Assembly (NCBI RefSeq): GCF_000011085.1
Contig: NC_006396.1
Coordinates: 1,550,001 to 1,614,000, forward strand
Source of the DNA: Haloarcula marismortui ATCC 43049
Lineage (GTDB): Archaea; Halobacteriota; Halobacteria; Halobacteriales; Haloarculaceae
Length of the DNA stretch: 64,000 nt
Reading direction: 5' to 3'
Shown: in pieces, positions 18,971 to 27,335 of the stretch
Layout of the letters: each line of letters opens with the position of its first letter
Numbering within the stretch: the first letter of the stretch is position 1
Translations under genes and position numbers: made by a program
The notes under the pieces: generated by a model
Told to the model about the DNA's origin: nothing
The model's input: the letters and a program-made list of their open reading frames with translations, nothing else
The model's database searches: none

Positions 18971-19099
18971 ATGCCAAAGCTAGCATGTAAGAGCTGCGGA
19001 CGAGAGATTACGTTCGACAGGGACGGCCAGGAGTCCCGCGCACCGATGCGGTACTGCCCGCGCTGTGGCGAAGAGTTCCCGCCACGCGAGGAGTGGTAG
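18971..19099 (+). CDS. 42-residue zinc-ribbon micro-protein
   Basis: ATG at 18971, TAG at 19097-19099. The translation holds two cysteine knuckles, CKSC (residues 6-9) and CPRC (29-32), spaced as in a zinc ribbon, with a charged linker and a Pro/Glu-rich end. This matches the CPxCG-type zinc-finger micro-proteins that are abundant in haloarchaea and mostly uncharacterised. It lies between divergent truD and convergent MFS genes, with its stop 15 bases before the MFS stop. It could mediate protein or nucleic acid contacts; no partner is evident. Confidence 0.75.
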   Translation: MPKLACKSCGREITFDRDGQESRAPMRYCPRCGEEFPPREEW

Positions 19100-19113
19100 G
19101 CCGGCACAGCGGT

Positions 19114-20463
19114 TCATTCGTACGCCTCGAACTCCCGGCCGAAGACGATGAAGTAAACGACGCCGATGAGGCCGACCACCGTCGCGACGCCGAAGGCCAG
19201 TTCCGGACCGGCCTGTATGACGACATCGCCGATAGCCACTGCCCACTCGCTGCCATAGAGCCAGCCACCGAGCGCGGCGCTCGGGATGACGAGCGTGTTC
19301 CGAAGCAGGTAGTACGTCCCGGTGACACGGCCGCCAGCGTCCTGTTCTGCCGGGCCGACGATGAGCGCCTTGTGGGCGGGCAGGCCGGCAAAGCGCAGGC
19401 CGGAGAACGCGAACAGGAGCACCAGCACCCACTGGTTGCCCGGCGCGAAGATGAGCAGGAGCGGAAAGACGGCGTAGACAAGAAAGCCCAGCGCGACGGC
19501 GGGCTTGAGGCCGGCCCACTCGGTGAGCTTTGCGACGGGAGCCATCGAGAGGATGGCGACGACCATCTCGACGCCGAGCAGGACGCCGAAGAAGGCGTCG
19601 GGCCGCAGTTGCAAACCGAAGCCGGTGAACCCAACAGAGAGGAACTCGGTGACGACGATGACGAAGAAGACGTACACCATGCCGTTGGCGAAGCGGACGA
19701 ACGTATCGGCGACCAGAAGGGGGCGGAGTGTCGCCGGCATCGTCCGCAGGTCGGCGAGTATCTGGTCGATGCCCTCGAAGGACTTTCCGAGCGTGTCCTC
19801 GCTGGCGTCGTAGAGGAAGTGCTGTGCAACGGTGGCGACGAGACCACAGGCCAGGGCGACCAGCAGCACGCGCTGGAAGCCGTCGACGAAGGTCGCGGTC
19901 GTCGCGAGCAACGCCGCGGCGGCGAGCGGTCCGAGCAGGAAGCCGATGCGGCGGAACATCTCCGTGCTGGCGAACCCCATCGCCAGCCGCTGTGGCGGGA
20001 CGCTCTGCTTGACGATGGCGAAGGTCGCGCCAAGCCCGAAGGACTTCCAGGCCTGTGCGAGAAAGAGCCCGACGAACACGAGCGTCCAGGCCGGCAGCGT
20101 CGTCGCGCCGAGTGTGACATCGCCGATGACCGAGGCGAGATACCAGATGCCGAAGCCGACCGTCGCCAGCGTCGCGAAAGCGGTCAGCGCCAGCCGCGAG
20201 CCGATGCGGTCCGACACCGCGCCGCCGGGATAGGGGTACACCGCGCTGATGAGGTTCCCGACACTCCCGTAGAGACCGATAACACCGGCGCTGGCCCCCA
20301 GAATCCGCATATACTCGGGAATATATCGGCTGGTCATCTGGAACGCGAGGCTGAACGCCAACATCGACAGCGACAGGACGAGTACGTCCCGCTCCAGCGC
20401 GAAGAACTGCCGGAAGGAATCGAGCAGGTCTACGTCCTCGTCGACCCCTGTCTCAGTTGCCAT
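19114..20463 (-). CDS. MFS transporter
   Basis: 449 residues from the ATG at 20463; the longer frame upstream lacks a signal. About twelve membrane helices are present in two sets of six. The loop after helix 2 reads GGAVSDRIGSRLALTAF, close to the MFS motif A (G..aDr.Grr). The second half begins after a cytoplasmic loop rich in Asp/Glu (EDTLGKSFEGIDQILADL). Substrate unknown: the family moves sugars, drugs, organic acids or phosphate. A short acidic N terminus (MATETGVDEDVD) is a halophilic feature. Confidence 0.85.
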   Translation of the reverse strand: MATETGVDEDVDLLDSFRQFFALERDVLVLSLSMLAFSLAFQMTSRYIPEYMRILGASAGVIGLYGSVGNLISAVYPYPGGAVSDRIGSRLALTAFATLATVGFGIWYLASVIGDVTLGATTLPAWTLVFVGLFLAQAWKSFGLGATFAIVKQSVPPQRLAMGFASTEMFRRIGFLLGPLAAAALLATTATFVDGFQRVLLVALACGLVATVAQHFLYDASEDTLGKSFEGIDQILADLRTMPATLRPLLVADTFVRFANGMVYVFFVIVVTEFLSVGFTGFGLQLRPDAFFGVLLGVEMVVAILSMAPVAKLTEWAGLKPAVALGFLVYAVFPLLLIFAPGNQWVLVLLFAFSGLRFAGLPAHKALIVGPAEQDAGGRVTGTYYLLRNTLVIPSAALGGWLYGSEWAVAIGDVVIQAGPELAFGVATVVGLIGVVYFIVFGREFEAYE

Positions 20464-20541
20464 TATCGGAGTGCAGTTTCCCCACCAACTTAACGCTCGA
20501 AGAAGGGGCAATCGGCCGTACTGTCTCGCCGGAGTCCCTGT

Positions 20542-21945
20542 TCAGTACGGCAGGACGAACAGCACGACAGCCAGGAATGGCGTGAGCGCGAGCAACATTG
20601 CGATGGCGTAGCCGAACATCTCCCGGGCCTTGATGCGGGTGATGGCGAGCAGCGGCAGCGCCCAGAAGGGGTTCAGGAGGTTCGTGTGGGCGTCACCGAC
20701 GGCGTAGGCCATCGTCGCCTGCCCGGCCGGGACGCCGAGGTTCTGCGCGGCTTCGAGAATCGGCGGCCCGAGAATGATCCACTCACCGCCGCCGGACGGT
20801 GCGAAAATGTTGACCGTGGCACCAGTGAGCCAGGCGATGACCGGGAACGTCTGTGGTGTCGAGACCGAGATGAGCGCGTTGGCCATCAGCTGCGCCAGCC
20901 CGGAGGTAGCCATCATCCCCTGAATGCCAGCGAAGAACGGAAAGAGCAACACGATGCCCGACGCGGCGGTCGCCGCCTCGCCGAACTTCTCCCGGTAGGT
21001 CTGTGGGTCCATGTAGATGAAGATCCCAATCGTCAGGAAGCCGAAATTGACGATGTTCAGTCCGAGCGCGTCGATGCCGGACTGAACGAACTGCGAGGCG
21101 ACCAGCGCAATACCGGTCAGACCGATAATCCCGCCGAGAACGCGGCTGTGGTTGAGACGCTCGGCCGGGACCTGCTTGGTGGTCGCAGTCGTCTCAACAC
21201 CGCCGTCACTCGCGGACTCGAACAAATCGTCTTCGGGGATGTAGTGCGTGATGCCCCGCGCCTGGTCACCAGTCGGCGTGATGACGTAGAGGACGACGAG
21301 CGCGTAGGCTATCGACAGGCCGGTCAGAATGAGGCCGTAGGGGTGGAAGATGGTCTCCGAGGCGGAGACGACGACGTCGATGACGCCCTGCTGGATGAAC
21401 TCGTTGCCCTCTGTCGCAAGCAGGAGCGGCGCGGACCCGGACAGCCCCCAGTGCCAGGTGAGACCGAGGCCGAGATAGCCCGCCACGCAGAGGACCGGAT
21501 AGTGGACATCGATGCCGTTCTCGTGGGCGGTCTTGCCCATCTCCCGGGCGAAAATCGCGCCGAGGATGAGGCTCAGTCCCCAGTGGACCCAGCCGAGCAG
21601 CATCGTCAACAGGCCGACGAGGACAACCGCCTGTTTTCCGGTGCTGGGAATCTCTGTCAGCCGCCGGATGCCGGCGTTGACACGCGGGTGGTACGCGACG
21701 ACGAAGCCCGTCATCAGGATGAGGACCATCTGCATCGAGAACGTCAGGAAGGCCCAGAAGCCGTCGTACCAGAACCCGACCATCTCCACGGGACCGGCCC
21801 CGGTGAGGCCGACGCCGGCCAGAAATACGACGTAACTGAGGATGAGCGCGAACAGGAACGGGCTTGGCATCCACCGTTCCACCCACGCAGAGAGTCGATA
21901 GCCGATACGTTCGAGGGCAGTTTCGCCTGTGTTATTAGCTGACAT
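20542..21945 (-). CDS. short-chain fatty acid transporter, AtoE family
   Basis: 467 residues with about twelve hydrophobic helices. Family features include the start ERWMPSPFLFALILSYVVFLAG, WGLSLILGAIFAREMG, and the C-terminal FAPSGGGEWIILGPPILEAA and GDAHTNLLNPFWALPLL, which are strongly conserved in AtoE proteins. They import short-chain fatty acids such as acetoacetate or butyrate. No beta-oxidation genes are adjacent. It is separated from the MFS gene by about 80 bases. The substrate range is inferred from the family. Confidence 0.88.
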   Translation of the reverse strand: MSANNTGETALERIGYRLSAWVERWMPSPFLFALILSYVVFLAGVGLTGAGPVEMVGFWYDGFWAFLTFSMQMVLILMTGFVVAYHPRVNAGIRRLTEIPSTGKQAVVLVGLLTMLLGWVHWGLSLILGAIFAREMGKTAHENGIDVHYPVLCVAGYLGLGLTWHWGLSGSAPLLLATEGNEFIQQGVIDVVVSASETIFHPYGLILTGLSIAYALVVLYVITPTGDQARGITHYIPEDDLFESASDGGVETTATTKQVPAERLNHSRVLGGIIGLTGIALVASQFVQSGIDALGLNIVNFGFLTIGIFIYMDPQTYREKFGEAATAASGIVLLFPFFAGIQGMMATSGLAQLMANALISVSTPQTFPVIAWLTGATVNIFAPSGGGEWIILGPPILEAAQNLGVPAGQATMAYAVGDAHTNLLNPFWALPLLAITRIKAREMFGYAIAMLLALTPFLAVVLFVLPY

Positions 21946-22070
21946 GCTGTTGCCACCTCCTCACGAATATATCATAAAAGTTTGCTATTATTTTGTCAGT
22001 TCTGTGCCGGTCACCGTTACACAGCCACGGTCCTGTGACGCGGTTCCGATGACTGCACCGACCCTGACGG

Positions 22071-22082
22071 ATGATTTTATTT
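22071..22082 (+). promoter_or_regulatory. TATA box of the hydroxyacid dehydrogenase gene
   Basis: ATGATTTTATTT contains a TTTTATTT core centred about 27 bases before the ATG at 22105, giving a leaderless transcript. Confidence 0.5.
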
Positions 22083-22104
22083 CGAGCCCGAGGCAAGCCA
22101 GCGT

Positions 22105-23076
22105 ATGTCATACAAAGTCGTCGTCTCTGACACCAAAGTGATGCACGGGGAGACACGGGCGGCGGTGTTGGATGCGGTTGATGCGACCGTCGAAACGATA
22201 GCGGCGAAAGAGCCGGAGGCCGTCGCACGCGCAGTAGACGGTGCGGACGCATTGATCGTCGACGCCGGCACGCAGGTCACAGCCGAGGTCATCGAGGCCG
22301 CCGACTCGCTCAAAGTGGTGGGCCGGGCCGGCATCGGCATGGACAACATCGCCGTTCGGGCGGCGGTTGCGGCCGGCGTAACGGTCGTCAACGTTCCGGA
22401 CTACTCTGTCGAGGAGGTGTCGACCCACACGTTCGCACTCATGCTCGCTTGCCTGCGGAGGATACCCACGTTCGACCGCTCGGTCAAGCGTGGCGAGTGG
22501 AAGTGGGCTGTCGGACAGCCGATCCGTCGCCTCGCCGGCAGCACCGTCGGCCTCGTCGCCTTCGGCAAGCTCGCCAGCCGGTTCGCCGCGAAGCTTCGTG
22601 GGTTCGATATCGATGTTATCGCCTACGACCCGTACGCGCCCGAGTACCGGATGGGTGACCTCGGCGTCGAATCGGTCACGCTCGAGACGCTGCTGGGCGA
22701 TTCCGATATCGTCTCGCTGCACGCTCCGCTGACCGACGAGACGCGCGGGATGATCGACGCCGACGCGCTTGACCGAATGCACGACGACGCACTGCTCGTG
22801 AACACGGCCAGAGGCGGGCTTGTCGACGAAACGGCGCTGTACGACGCGCTCATCAGCGGCGATCTCGGCGGGGCCGGGCTGGACGTGCGCAAGCCAGAGC
22901 CGCCGGGAGACTCACCGCTACACGACCTCGACAGCGTTGTCTGTAGTCCCCACGTCGCGTGGTATTCCGAGGAGTCCCGGGTCGAGCTGACACAGACCGT
23001 GGCCGAAGATGTCATCCGGGTACTGCGGGGCGAGCAGCCCGAGAATCCCATCGACCCCGAGACCGGCTGGTTCTGA
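22105..23076 (+). CDS. D-2-hydroxyacid dehydrogenase (SerA-related)
   Basis: 323 residues. It is an NAD-dependent D-isomer-specific dehydrogenase. VVGRAGIGMDNI marks the start of the catalytic lobe, GLVAFGKLASRFAAKL the dinucleotide fold, and the catalytic trio is Arg in LVNTARGGLVDE, Glu in DVRKPEPPGD and His in CSPHVAWYSEES. There is no C-terminal ACT domain, so it is unlike regulated 3-phosphoglycerate dehydrogenase. The first glycine motif reads G.VAFG rather than G.VG.G, a mild variation. The substrate may be 3-phosphoglycerate, phosphonopyruvate-like or another 2-ketoacid. It converges on the ThiR-like gene, with about 22 bases between stops. Confidence 0.85.
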   Translation: MSYKVVVSDTKVMHGETRAAVLDAVDATVETIAAKEPEAVARAVDGADALIVDAGTQVTAEVIEAADSLKVVGRAGIGMDNIAVRAAVAAGVTVVNVPDYSVEEVSTHTFALMLACLRRIPTFDRSVKRGEWKWAVGQPIRRLAGSTVGLVAFGKLASRFAAKLRGFDIDVIAYDPYAPEYRMGDLGVESVTLETLLGDSDIVSLHAPLTDETRGMIDADALDRMHDDALLVNTARGGLVDETALYDALISGDLGGAGLDVRKPEPPGDSPLHDLDSVVCSPHVAWYSEESRVELTQTVAEDVIRVLRGEQPENPIDPETGWF

Positions 23077-23098
23077 CGGTCTCGGCGGCCGAGAGGCC

Positions 23099-24022
23099 TT
23101 ACGTGTCGGCTGCGTCGAGGAGTTCGATCGCGAGGTCAGCAGCTTCGACCGCCGATTCACCGAAAACGTAGGTTATCGGCTCGATGCCGAACGCGCCGCT
23201 GTGGTAGATGACGCGAGGGACCTCGCCGCGTTCGCGGAAGGTGGCTTCGAGCCGTTCGTCCCGGTCCTCGTAGCCGGCGTCGAACTCCAGCGGCTCGATA
23301 CCCTGTTCCTGAGCAGCATCGAGAAATGCCTCGTCGGTCGTCAGGTTGAGCGCCGCTCGGCGCGAGGAATCGACCGCTATCGCAGCCAATATCGTCCCCG
23401 CGACGTGTTCCGACGCGCCGAACTCGGGGTTCGACGGGACGTTGACCCGCCCCCGCAGGTCGTGAATCCGGCCGGGGACTGCGGCCACATCGAGCGCGTC
23501 TTCGGCGTCCGGCAGTGCCATGCCGACGTTCATCCCCACGTTCGGGATGGCGTCGGCGACAAAGTCGCTGTCGGCTAGGAGTCGCGTGGCTCTCCGGACC
23601 GACGACAGGACGGTCCGTTCCGCCTGAACCGCGGTGTCTGTCCCCCGAACACAGAGGTCACAGCCCATCCCCTGTAGCGCCGGCATTTCCTCCTCGTGGA
23701 CCGCACAGATGGGCCCCCGGTCTTCGAATTCCCGCACCAGAGCGAGCAGTTCGTCCAGCACCGCGTACTCGTCCATCTCACCCGAAGCCAGCCCGTCGGC
23801 GATCCGCTCGATGGTCTGTTGCATCCGGGCGTCCGCGCGGAACCGCTCCTCGATGGTGACCGAGCCGCTGCCGTACTTGCTTACTGCGGCCTGTGTCACG
23901 CCGAGTTGGTCGGCGATTTCCTGCTGCGTCCATCCCTCCTCGTCGAGTCTCGTGGCAAGCATCGCCCGGGCTGTCGGGAGAAACCGCTCGACCACGATTT
24001 CGCTCGGTAACTGCAGTGTCAT
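23099..24022 (-). CDS. thiR: HTH-ThiN transcriptional regulator (ThiR-like)
   Basis: 307 residues from the ATG at 24022. An ATG 18 codons upstream exists, but the shorter start aligns with the paralog at 31147 (EIVVERFLP versus EIVVDDFLP). Residues 31-50 form the HTH (WTQQEIADQLGVTQAAVSKY). Residues about 130-305 form a ThiN domain, elsewhere a thiamine-phosphate synthase; in HTH-ThiN fusions (ThiR) it acts as the sensor of thiamine phosphates. Between them lies C107..H110 and C122..C125, a possible zinc site absent from the paralog. The gene is divergent from the tenA operon and shares its palindromic promoter, fitting local regulation. Not shown: whether the ThiN domain keeps catalysis. Confidence 0.85.
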   Translation of the reverse strand: MTLQLPSEIVVERFLPTARAMLATRLDEEGWTQQEIADQLGVTQAAVSKYGSGSVTIEERFRADARMQQTIERIADGLASGEMDEYAVLDELLALVREFEDRGPICAVHEEEMPALQGMGCDLCVRGTDTAVQAERTVLSSVRRATRLLADSDFVADAIPNVGMNVGMALPDAEDALDVAAVPGRIHDLRGRVNVPSNPEFGASEHVAGTILAAIAVDSSRRAALNLTTDEAFLDAAQEQGIEPLEFDAGYEDRDERLEATFRERGEVPRVIYHSGAFGIEPITYVFGESAVEAADLAIELLDAADT

Positions 24023-24136
24023 TGCCGAGAATGTGGGCCGTAGTGCGCTTAGCAGTTTGGACTGTTCGACAGGCATGAGATTGTGATGGCGTCATGCATG
24101 GCCGGGGCGTTCGCTCGGTCCCGACCGTCAGACTGG

Positions 24137-24153
24137 ATACAACCAAGTTGTAT
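24137..24153. promoter_or_regulatory. perfect palindrome, candidate ThiR operator
   Basis: ATACAAC, then CAA, then GTTGTAT: 7-base perfect arms around a 3-base centre. It lies in the divergent region between thiR and tenA, ending about 8 bases before the tenA TATA box. That position suits a regulator controlling TBP/TFB recruitment. Binding by the adjacent HTH-ThiN protein is inference. Confidence 0.65.
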
Positions 24154-24160
24154 TAGCAGG

Positions 24161-24168
24161 ATATAATA
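24161..24168 (+). promoter_or_regulatory. TATA box of the tenA operon
   Basis: ATATAATA is centred about 30 bases before the ATG at 24196. Transcription would start at or just before the start codon. Confidence 0.55.
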
Positions 24169-24195
24169 CGTCGGAGTTTGTTGTCTTGGCTACCA

Positions 24196-24855
24196 ATGGC
24201 ATTCAGCGACCACCTGCTCGACATCGGCGAGGACATCTGGGACGCACAGAAGGACCACCCGTTCGTCCGCGAACTGGCCGACGGGACGCTCGATGAGGCG
24301 GCGTTCAAACACTGGGTGAAACAGGACTACCGATACCTGCAAGACTACGCACGGTTGTTCGCGCTCGCTGGGGCGACGGCCGGCGACGAGTCGACGATGA
24401 CGCACCTGCTCGGGGTCGCCCACCAGGTGCTCGACACCGAGATGGACCTGCATCGGGAGTTCGCATCGGACTACGGCATCTCAGAGCGTGAGCTGGAGTC
24501 GACCGAGAAGGCTCCGACGTGTCTGGCGTACACGAACTTCCTCGTTCGGACGGCCTACGAGGGACATGAGGCCGAGATTGCCGCGGCGCTGTACCCCTGT
24601 ATGCAGGGCTATCTCGACGTGGCCGAACACATGGCCGACCTGGCCGACGGCGAACACCGGTACACGCCCTTTATCGAGATGTACACCAGCGACGACTTCC
24701 GCGAGGCGACGGGCTGGTGTCGAGCGTACGTCGACCGCTGTGGCGAGCGCTATTCCGGCCAGCACGACGCCATGGAAGACGCGTTCCGCACGAGCGCGAA
24801 ACTCGAACACCGGTTCTGGGAGATGGCCTACACGCAGGAGGGGTGGGAGCTATGA
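24196..24855 (+). CDS. tenA: TenA aminopyrimidine aminohydrolase, cysteine type
   Basis: 219 residues from the ATG at 24196, preferred to one six codons upstream by the TATA spacing. TenA hydrolyses aminomethylpyrimidine breakdown products of thiamine, returning hydroxymethylpyrimidine for reuse. The nucleophile Cys135 (ALYPCMQGY) is present at the same number as in the Bacillus enzyme, with the usual acidic partners (FKHWVKQDYRYLQDYAR near residue 37-53 and LEHRFWEMAY near the end). It is cytoplasmic. It is the first gene of an operon with a second TenA-like gene, a symporter and a micro-protein, all on the plus strand. The tenA stop overlaps the next start (ATGA). Confidence 0.93.
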   Translation: MAFSDHLLDIGEDIWDAQKDHPFVRELADGTLDEAAFKHWVKQDYRYLQDYARLFALAGATAGDESTMTHLLGVAHQVLDTEMDLHREFASDYGISERELESTEKAPTCLAYTNFLVRTAYEGHEAEIAAALYPCMQGYLDVAEHMADLADGEHRYTPFIEMYTSDDFREATGWCRAYVDRCGERYSGQHDAMEDAFRTSAKLEHRFWEMAYTQEGWEL

Positions 24856-25619
24856 CGACGGCCGAAACATACTCTGCGTACGCCGAGCGAACCGACGAAC
24901 CCCGATTCACCGACTGGCTCCGGGAGCAGAGTCAGCCGGACTGGGACGCCGCTGTCGAACACCGGTTTGTCGAGGAACTCGGGGCCGGCACGCTCGACGA
25001 AGACGCGTTCGCCGAGTATCTGGTACAGGACTACGCGTTCGTCGACGAACTCGTCGGCACGTTCGGCTACGCGGTCGGACAGGCACCGGATATGGCCGCC
25101 AAACGACGGCTTGTGGAGTTCCTCGATACCGTGACCGACGAAGAAGACGACTACTTCGAGCGCTCCTTTGCCGCACTCGGCGTCGAAGATTCGCGCTGGC
25201 AAGACCCCGAGCCGACGGACGCGACGGCGGCGTTCGTCGACCTGCTCGGTCGCGCCGCCCGAGAGGGCGGGTACGCCGAGACGCTGGCCGTCCTCGTCCC
25301 GGCAGAGTGGATATACGAGTCGTGGGCGACGGCCGCCGCGGCGGCCCACGGCGACCCGGACAGCGACGGCCTCCCCAGCTCCGGGATGGGACTGCCGTTC
25401 TACTTCGCCGAGTGGGTCGATCTCCACGCCGTCGACTCCTTCGTCGCGTTCGTCGACTGGCTCCGGGGCGAACTCGACGCCGTCGGGCCGACGCTTTCGC
25501 CCCGCCGGGAGGCCCGCGTCGCGTCGCTGTTCGACCGCACGGTCACGCTCGAACAGCAGTTCTTCGAGACGGCCTACGAGGAAACCGCTGAGACGCCCGA
25601 CCACGAGGTGAGCCCGTAG
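24852..25619 (+). CDS. second TenA-family protein, cysteine-lacking type
   Basis: 255 residues from the ATG at 24852, which overlaps the tenA stop by four bases. The fold is TenA-like (TLDEDAFAEYLVQDYAFVDE; LFDRTVTLEQQFFETAYE), but the nucleophile position reads VLVPAEWIYESWA with no cysteine, so it belongs to the TenA_E-like group. Those proteins are thought to act on a different thiamine-related substrate, such as formylaminopyrimidine, or upstream in the same salvage route. The N terminus is about 15 residues longer than TenA. Its tight coupling with tenA indicates a joint task. The next gene begins at the base after its stop. Confidence 0.85.
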   Translation: MTTAETYSAYAERTDEPRFTDWLREQSQPDWDAAVEHRFVEELGAGTLDEDAFAEYLVQDYAFVDELVGTFGYAVGQAPDMAAKRRLVEFLDTVTDEEDDYFERSFAALGVEDSRWQDPEPTDATAAFVDLLGRAAREGGYAETLAVLVPAEWIYESWATAAAAAHGDPDSDGLPSSGMGLPFYFAEWVDLHAVDSFVAFVDWLRGELDAVGPTLSPRREARVASLFDRTVTLEQQFFETAYEETAETPDHEVSP

Positions 25620-27128
25620 ATGGTATCCTCAGCTATCGTTCTCGGTCTGACCGCGGCGACCGTTCTCGTGTTCACCGGCATCGGCCTCTTCGCCGCCCGC
25701 GGCCGAATCGACTCGGTGGAGACGTACATCTCGGCCCGTGACTCGGCCGGTAGTGGGACCCTCGCTGCGACGGTCATCGCGTCGATGATGGGCGTCTGGA
25801 TTCTGCTGAGCCCCGCCGAGGCCGGGGCCGCCTTCGGTGGGCTGCCCGCCGTGCTGGGCTACGCCATCGGCAGCGCGATTCCACTTCTCCTCTTTATTCC
25901 AGTCGGCGCTCGCATCCGCGAGGTGATGCCCGCAGGCCACTCGCTGACGGAGTTCGCCTACGCTCGCTTTGGCTCCGGGATGTACCTGCTCGTCCTGCTA
26001 GTCTCAGTGTTTTACATGTTCATCTTCCTCGCCGCGGAGATGACCGGTATCGCCGGCGCGCTCGCGCTCGTCGCAGACGTGCCGCTCTGGCAGACCTCGC
26101 TGCTCATCGGCGGCTTCGTCCTCGTCTACACGGCCTACGGCGGCCTGCTTGCGAGCATCGTCACCGACACCGTCCAGACGCTGGTCATCCTGCCGCTTCT
26201 GGCCGTCGGCTTCGGCGGCGCGCTCCTCTCGCTGGGCGGGACGAGCGAGTTCCACGCGACGGTGGTGTCGGCCGACCCGACGCTGCTGGACCCCGGATTC
26301 GGCCCCGGCCTGGAGTTCGGGCTGTACGTGGCCTTCGCCCTTTTAGGTGCGAACATGCTGAATCAGGGCGTCTGGCAGCGGGTGTACGCCGCCGACGGTG
26401 ACGGCGCGCTCCGTCGCGGCATGGGTATCGCCGCCGTCGTCGTCGTCCCGATGCTCCTGCTGTCCGGCCTGTTCGGCATCGCCGCGGCGGGATTAGGCCT
26501 CACAGAATCCGGCTCCGCCAGTATCGCCTTCTTCCTCGTGGTGGCGGAGGCGTTCCCGACGTGGGTGACCCTCGCTGTCGTCGTCCTCGCCGTCTTGTTA
26601 GTGATGAGTTCGGCTGACACGATGTTCAACGCTATCGCCAGCGTTGTCACCGCCGACCTTGCCCGGTTGCTCGACGACCCCGACCAGCGGACCCTGTGGC
26701 TGGGCGGGCGCGGGCTGACGGTCGCTGTCGCGCTCGCCGCGATGTTCATCGGCGCGCAGGGGTACAGCGTCCTCCAGTTGTTCCTGACTGCCGACCTGCT
26801 GGCCGCTGGCGTCTTCGTGCCCTTCCTCGCCGGTCTCTACACCGAGCGGCTCACCGGGCCGGGTGCGTTAGTCTCCGGCATTGCGGGGCTACTTGTCGGC
26901 TTCACGTACTTCCCGTCGCTCCGCGGCCTTATGGCCGCGATACCGGGCGTCGGGAGTATGCTGCCAGCGCCGTCGTTCCTCATTGCCTTTGCCGGCGCAA
27001 CGCTCGTTTCGGCCGCTCTCACCGCAGTTGCGACGCTGCTTGGCGGGGCCGATGCCGACCTCGACAGCCTCGGGCGGGAGGTACGCGCGCTCGATGATCC
27101 GGTGGCTGACGGGGGGTCCGAGCAATGA
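25620..27128 (+). CDS. sodium:solute symporter, likely thiamine precursor importer
   Basis: 502 residues with about thirteen membrane helices, as in the SSS (LeuT-fold sodium symporter) family. Family features include YISARDSAGSGTLAATVIASMM near the start and VLLVMSSADTMFNAIASVVTADL in the middle, where the sodium site forms. It starts at 25620, directly after the TenA2 stop. In this operon it may import thiamine, hydroxymethylpyrimidine or a degradation product; the assignment rests on neighbours and not on substrate residues. The C-terminal 30 residues are a polar tail. Its stop overlaps the following 42-residue gene. Confidence 0.85.
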   Translation: MVSSAIVLGLTAATVLVFTGIGLFAARGRIDSVETYISARDSAGSGTLAATVIASMMGVWILLSPAEAGAAFGGLPAVLGYAIGSAIPLLLFIPVGARIREVMPAGHSLTEFAYARFGSGMYLLVLLVSVFYMFIFLAAEMTGIAGALALVADVPLWQTSLLIGGFVLVYTAYGGLLASIVTDTVQTLVILPLLAVGFGGALLSLGGTSEFHATVVSADPTLLDPGFGPGLEFGLYVAFALLGANMLNQGVWQRVYAADGDGALRRGMGIAAVVVVPMLLLSGLFGIAAAGLGLTESGSASIAFFLVVAEAFPTWVTLAVVVLAVLLVMSSADTMFNAIASVVTADLARLLDDPDQRTLWLGGRGLTVAVALAAMFIGAQGYSVLQLFLTADLLAAGVFVPFLAGLYTERLTGPGALVSGIAGLLVGFTYFPSLRGLMAAIPGVGSMLPAPSFLIAFAGATLVSAALTAVATLLGGADADLDSLGREVRALDDPVADGGSEQ

Positions 27129-27253
27129 CTCCGTCAGTGGTTCTCCCCCTCGCCGCGCTCGGGTCAACCGCGTTCGCGGCGCTGGCCTGGGGGTCGATTC
27201 TGCTCGTGCTCGCCGTCTTTCTCGCCGTCGGCTGGCTGGTCCTGACCGAGTAA
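27125..27253 (+). CDS. 42-residue single-helix membrane protein
   Basis: ATG at 27125 overlapping the symporter stop (ATGA), stop TAA at 27251-27253. The translation is almost wholly hydrophobic: a short N-terminal segment with MTPSVVLPLAALGS and then one long helix (ALAWGSILLVLAVFLAVGW), ending in WLVLTE. The translational coupling to the symporter suggests an accessory small subunit, as several symporters and other transporters have. No homolog is recognised. It could be a chance ORF, but the overlap, length and hydrophobicity make a gene more likely. Confidence 0.65.
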   Translation: MTPSVVLPLAALGSTAFAALAWGSILLVLAVFLAVGWLVLTE

Positions 27254-27335
27254 CCCGACGGCCTGAGAATGTGAATATAAAATGGTTCGTGGTAACAGTA
27301 CACATACTTATCATGATGGGTGACGGACATCTTAT

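Noticed and set aside
19093..20493. Long antisense frame over the MFS gene
   Set aside because: It is an acidic, repetitive shadow of a membrane protein gene. The minus-strand frame has twelve helices and an MFS loop.
20542..21945. AtoE-like gene as an arsenic or lactate permease
   Set aside because: The conserved FAPSGGGEWIILGPP and GDAHTNLLNPFWALP motifs match the short-chain fatty acid family better.
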